A stretch of 64,000 bases of DNA from Aphrocallistes beatrix (Eukaryota > Porifera > Hexactinellida > Sceptrulophora > Aphrocallistidae): positions 3,534,001 through 3,598,000 of the forward strand of contig OY725503.1 of assembly GCA_963281255.1 (NCBI GenBank), written 5' to 3'. Below are positions 59,806 through 64,000 of this stretch, piece after piece; position 1 is the first letter of the stretch; the number at the start of each line of letters is the position of its first letter. The notes beneath the pieces are model-generated. The model saw only the letters and a program-made list of their open reading frames with translations. It was not told the DNA's origin and searched no databases. A program made the position numbers and the translations under genes.

Positions 59806-60840
59806 TTTATGTCAGTGACCCAGTCAAGACTGAGTGTGCAGTGGATGGATGCTATTTTCATTTTAAGAATACAATGCTAATAAATAATGTGTTGATATAC
59901 CCAGTAGATTTGTATATATAATTGAAATAAATTGGTTGTAAAATAAATAATAATATTTCAGTTATTAATATTTATCAACGTTTGTTAAGAACAAGATATT
60001 TACCAAATCAGACGGCTTCAATTCATCAGTGGAAAGGAGGTTAGTACGAAAGGTATTGTAGATGGGGGCATGGGTTTATCTAGGATTATCCAGTCCGGCA
60101 CATTGTATTTAGGTAACATCAAATGTACGTATAATTATCAATAGGTAATCAAACATGCAAGTAAACATCTTCAACTCGTTTATATAATGTGAGCATCAAA
60201 TCATTACATGATATGTGAGAACATAAAACTAAGTCTTAGCTTTGTCTTGTAGATCACTCTCAGCCTACTGTAAGCATTATTTACTAAAATTAAGTAAGGT
60301 AGGGAGGTCACTTAACTCATGATTTATTACTACAAGGCCGCTGCGAGGCTGACGGACACTTTGTGTTAAGGCTCACATTGATTAATTATATGGTAGATAA
60401 CATCTCATAATCGATATCGCTCGAAAAATCACCAAATTTGTCAATTTATAATTTTTTTTGATGTGTAATGATGACGTCGAGTTTTAATAGTAAGGATAGA
60501 TATATATACAAACATTAATCGAGTTTTAATAGTAAGGATATAATGACGCTACAACATTTGTAGGCGACAAGATAATAATAGTTTTGTCGTTCTAAGAATT
60601 ATTCTTAAAATTCGTTAAAAATTGTTTGAGAAGACTCAGATATATTTCTAAGAATTTTAGTGAATACTCCCCCAGTCCCAGGTCTCTATTGATATTCTGT
60701 GTAGTGTAATGGATTAATGTATTCAAATCTCTAAAAGACAGACTAATCATGCACTAAAAGAAAGACACACAAAATAGTGCCATGCAAGTTCTAAAACAAT
60801 GTGTTTGTGTTAAAGTAAGATAGACGACTAAAAACGTAGC
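59806..60840. other. Convergent flanks with repeat relics
   Basis: Holds the single end of the GGGTTTATCTAGGATT element (60066-60106) and an AAGCGCGC-family relic (about 60338-60545), which contains the CGAGTTTTAATAGTAAGGAT end twice. No gene seen. Confidence 0.6.
60338..60545 (+). repeat. Truncated AAGCGCGC-family repeat with doubled 3' end
   Basis: Contains GCGAGGCTGACGGACACTTT, TCACATTGATTAATTATATG and AAAAATCACCAAATTTGTC in family order. CGAGTTTTAATAGTAAGGAT occurs at about 60478 and again at about 60519, separated by an AT spacer. Confidence 0.75.
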
Positions 60841-63800
60841 TCATAAAAGCCCCGCCTCTTTAACCATGCCATAAAAAGCGCCTCCTTTTTCGATCAGCGC
60901 CTTGGGAGTGTCATGCTCAATAGACTTTCCCTGAGCCATCACTAGCACTTGATCGTAATCGAGGATAGTTTTGAGACGATGAGCGATTGTTATAACTGTA
61001 CAATCGACGAAATGTTCTCTGATAGTTTTCTGGATGATGTCATCTGTTTCCATGTCAATCGCGGCAGTAGCTTCATCCAGAACAAGGATCTTAGTCTGTC
61101 GCAGGAGAGCTCTGGCTAGACAGACCATCTGCCTTTGTCCCACACTTAGATTCTCACCTCCCTCTTGTATGATGAAGTCGAGACCCTCAGGCATCCCTTT
61201 CACGTGTTCTTTTAGGTGTGAGTGCTCCAATGCTTCCCATATGCGAGAATCCGGAAGAGTTTCTAAAATAAATGAGTGTATGTTAAAACATGCACAAGTT
61301 GAGAGTTGTTTGTCACCTATAAATAGTATATTGCATTAGTTTGCAAATATCGGTTAATGTAGAGATCTTGTACTTGTACTACCCTATATAGCGCCACGAT
61401 ATTACAAGTAAACGTGAGGAATACGTTTTTAAATTTTATGCTTACTGAAGGGATCTAAGTTGGAACGGATGGTGCCAGAAAACAGGACAGGGTCTTGGGG
61501 AATTATTGTGAGTCGAGAACGTAAATCACTCAGTCCCACATCTGCTATATTCACTCCGTCTATCATAATATTTCCTTCAGCAGCCTCCAGGATCCGAAAC
61601 AGAGCTAGCGTCAGAGAGGATTTGCCAGCTCCTGTCCTGCCTACGACAGCCAGCTTCTGACTGCCCTTTACCTCCAGGTCCAGTTTGTCTATCACTACAT
61701 CCAGGTCCGGTCGATACCGGACGCTGTATTGGTTGAACTGGACTACTCCCTGTTGTGGCCAGTTCGCAGGCAGGTTTATGTTCTCTGTCACTGCCGAGGC
61801 CTCTGTTTTCAACTCAGCGTACTCTTTCACTCGTTCCACGGACACGATGTTAGCTTCCAGCTCTGATGTCATGCGCACTAACCAATTCAAGATTAGAGTA
61901 ATATTCAGTGCATAGCTGATCGACAACCCGATAAGACCTGCGTTGGTAATATGTAGCTGTCTCGAGATGACGGCAAACAGGGCAGCAAAGAACACCACAA
62001 AATGGCCCGCAAACTCCAGTCGAATGGCCAACCACCTATTCGCACATATGCTAGGATAGTAAACTTCTTGATTGTGATCAACTCTTCGCTCATTTTCAAG
62101 GATAAAGTCATTCTGTCGCTTATACCCGCGAATCGTACAAACTCCAGTCAGAGACTCCTGGAAATGAGCGTAGATGGGAGAGCGCGTGATGGACTCGATG
62201 CGCTTCAGCTGACGAGAAGAGGCCACATAGAATCTCTGAACGCATAGATAGAAAATCAGGAGTGGGATAACCACAGTTAGAAAGAGGGGCGTGGCGTAAG
62301 ATATGATAATGATGGTGATTACTACAGTAAAGAAAGTCCAGAGAAATTCGCGAATTGAGCTGGGAATAGTTTCATCAATGTAATATATGTCCTTTGAGAA
62401 TCGGTTCATAATTCTTCCAATGGGTGTGGTATCAAAGAAGGACATGGGACAGCGAAGTATATTCAGAAGAATAATTTTATGAAGGTGGCGAGAAGCGAAA
62501 ATTGCACCAAATGCAAACAGAAAACTAGAAACGAAGGTGAATAAACCCTGTACAATTCCTAGACCCCCATATACTCCGAGGTAGAGACCCACTTCAGGGT
62601 CAGTACTGGTAACATTGGTTGCATTCGTTCCATTCGCACCTTGTGTGTACTGGTTACTCCAGTAGGCTAACCATATAGAAGTGCCTCCACTAGCCGCATA
62701 AGTGAGGATTAATGCCAACAAGATCAACACGGACAGCACTAATCCGACAGACTTAACATAGGCGAACACTACGCTCATGTTGACTCGACCCGAGTCGGCC
62801 TTCTCTTCATCGATCAGATTTCCACCTTTCTCACTCTTTGCCTTCTCAGTGTCGTCTTTTTTATCCACACCTCCTAGTTCTTTGACAACACCCTCAGGGC
62901 TCTTTAAAGTTTCAATTTCGTCAACTTCGTCGTTCTCTGTGGCAGCATCAACTCCATTATCATGATGCACAAAGTTATTGATTAATTGGGCAATTCCACC
63001 ATTGTCCCTCATCACTGCAGCGTAATTGCCTTGTTCAACTATCCTACCATCTTGAAACATTGCTATACTGTCGCTTTCCGACACATAGTTGAGGTTATGC
63101 GTTACGAATATCCGAGTCTTGTTCTTCAACAGACCGTTAGGACCTATCACCTCCTCGTAGATGTGTTGGCCCACGTGTGCGTCCACTGCAGATAGTGTGT
63201 CATCCAGGAAGTACACGTCACAGTCCTGATACACAGCTCTGGCCAAACTCACTCTCTGCTTCTGGCCTCCACTCAGGTTGATGCCCTTCTCTCCGATCTC
63301 CGTCTGGTCCCCTGTGGGCAGGATCTGGATGTCAGTTTCTAGAGCACACGCCCTCAACACGTCCTGGTACCGGTCTGGCTGTTCCGGAGCTCCGAATAGG
63401 ATGTTGTCCTTCAAGCTGGCATTCTGCATCCAAGCTATTTGAGGTACGTAAGCTACTGTGCCTTGGACTCTAGCTTCTCCTTTTTGTTTTTCCATCTCAC
63501 CAAGGAGTGCCATCAAAAACGAACTCTTACCACTACCTACTTGACCTATCACGGACAAAAGGGAGCTTGGGTCGACGCGGATGCTGATGTTCTGCAGGAT
63601 AGGTGTGCTTTGTTTCTGCCAAGAGAAGTTTGCATTACTAAGTTGGATGGCCGCCTCACCCAGAACGGCTGGATTCCTCTTCCATTTCACACTTTGAGGA
63701 TCAAGATCCTCAAGGTTGAGGAACTTGTTCATTCTCGTTACGGAGACGCTACACTCGACTAGCAAAGAGACTAGAAACGGCAACATACTTATCGGGAAAC

Positions 63801-64000
63801 GTAGAATGTTGAACAGAGCCAAGGCAACAAATGCGCTTTCAGGTGTTAAGGGATTTCCGCTGAGGACATATGTAGCAAACGAGGCCAGGGAAACCATTAG
63901 TGGACTTGTCATCCATATGAAGGCATCGACAGAACCCAGGATTGCAGAGTATTGCAACATCTTCATCTCTTCGTTTCGTATAGAAAGCACTTCATCTCTA
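60841..64000 (-). CDS. ABCC1: MRP1-type ABCC transporter, C-terminal part (5' end beyond window)
   Basis: ATP-driven exporter of glutathione, sulfate and glucuronide conjugates in the plasma membrane. The visible part is the exon 64000-61446 plus the last exon 61262-60841, with a 183-bp GT-AG intron and exact phase (TTC A|AA ACT). The upstream exon continues off the window. NBD1 has GQVGSGKSS (Walker A), NLSGGQKQR and VYFLDD; NBD2 has GRTGAGKSS, NLSVGQRQ, ILVLDEATAAID and IAHRL. The NBD1 Walker B aspartate is followed by Asp rather than Glu, as in MRP1. VLSIRNEEMKML and LALFNILRFPISMLPFLVS match MRP1 and its close relatives better than ABCC4. The linker is acidic and Lys-rich. Confidence 0.95.

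Overview
The window is animal nuclear DNA. It holds about 25 protein-coding genes, one eukaryotic initiator tRNA-Met gene and many small DNA transposons. Most proteins are clear orthologs of conserved metazoan genes: vigilin, cyclin H, glomulin, sestrin, UTP23, CIP2A, CNOT7/8, NDUFS8, rabaptin, RSPH9, CNPPD1, an MRP1-type ABC transporter and a Dbl-family RhoGEF. RSPH9 implies motile cilia. Genes are strikingly intron-poor. Many proteins of 500 to 1100 residues sit in one exon, and the introns I could define are only 53 to 183 bp. Many start codons lie just downstream of an AG that looks like a 3' splice acceptor, and several genes sit close together on one strand. This would fit spliced-leader trans-splicing, as known in ctenophores, hydrozoans, glass sponges and some bilaterians. 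I cannot name the species; a compact early-branching animal such as a glass sponge is a guess only.

Layout. 0-6 kb: two tandem sulfotransferase genes (minus) inside a segmental duplication, then a cluster of TIR elements carrying GAAAGT arrays. 6-19 kb: RhoGEF, vigilin, cyclin H, NDUFA3-like and glomulin, all plus strand. 19-21 kb: two tandem theta-class GSTs. 21-26 kb: sestrin and UTP23 (minus). 27-31 kb: three small divergent bZIP genes inside a tandem duplication that also left a decayed CIP2A fragment. 30.7-37.3 kb: a tight minus-strand series CNOT7/8 to an eight-exon coiled-coil gene to CIP2A, then the tRNA. 37.8-40.7 kb: two hAT-type insertions with perfect 8-bp target duplications, a nested TIR element and a (GTCGT)n array beside palindromes. 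41-44.6 kb: NDUFS8 and a rabaptin with a C-terminal FYVE finger. 45-50 kb: two divergent secreted PLA2-like paralogs on either side of an AT-rich satellite. 50-52.4 kb: nested transposons. 52.5-58 kb: an R3H-like nuclear protein, a protein with four degenerate SH2 domains, RSPH9 and CNPPD1. 58.6-64 kb: an orphan seven-TM protein and the 3' part of an MRP1-like ABC transporter.

Functional links. Sulfotransferases, theta GSTs and an MRP-type exporter together cover conjugation and export of small molecules, but they are scattered and nothing shows co-regulation. The other genes are unrelated housekeeping, ciliary, RNA-regulation and signalling functions. The least described items are the four-pseudo-SH2 protein, the fast-diverging bZIP cluster, the orphan seven-TM protein and the GAAAGT/TATA-bearing TIR elements.
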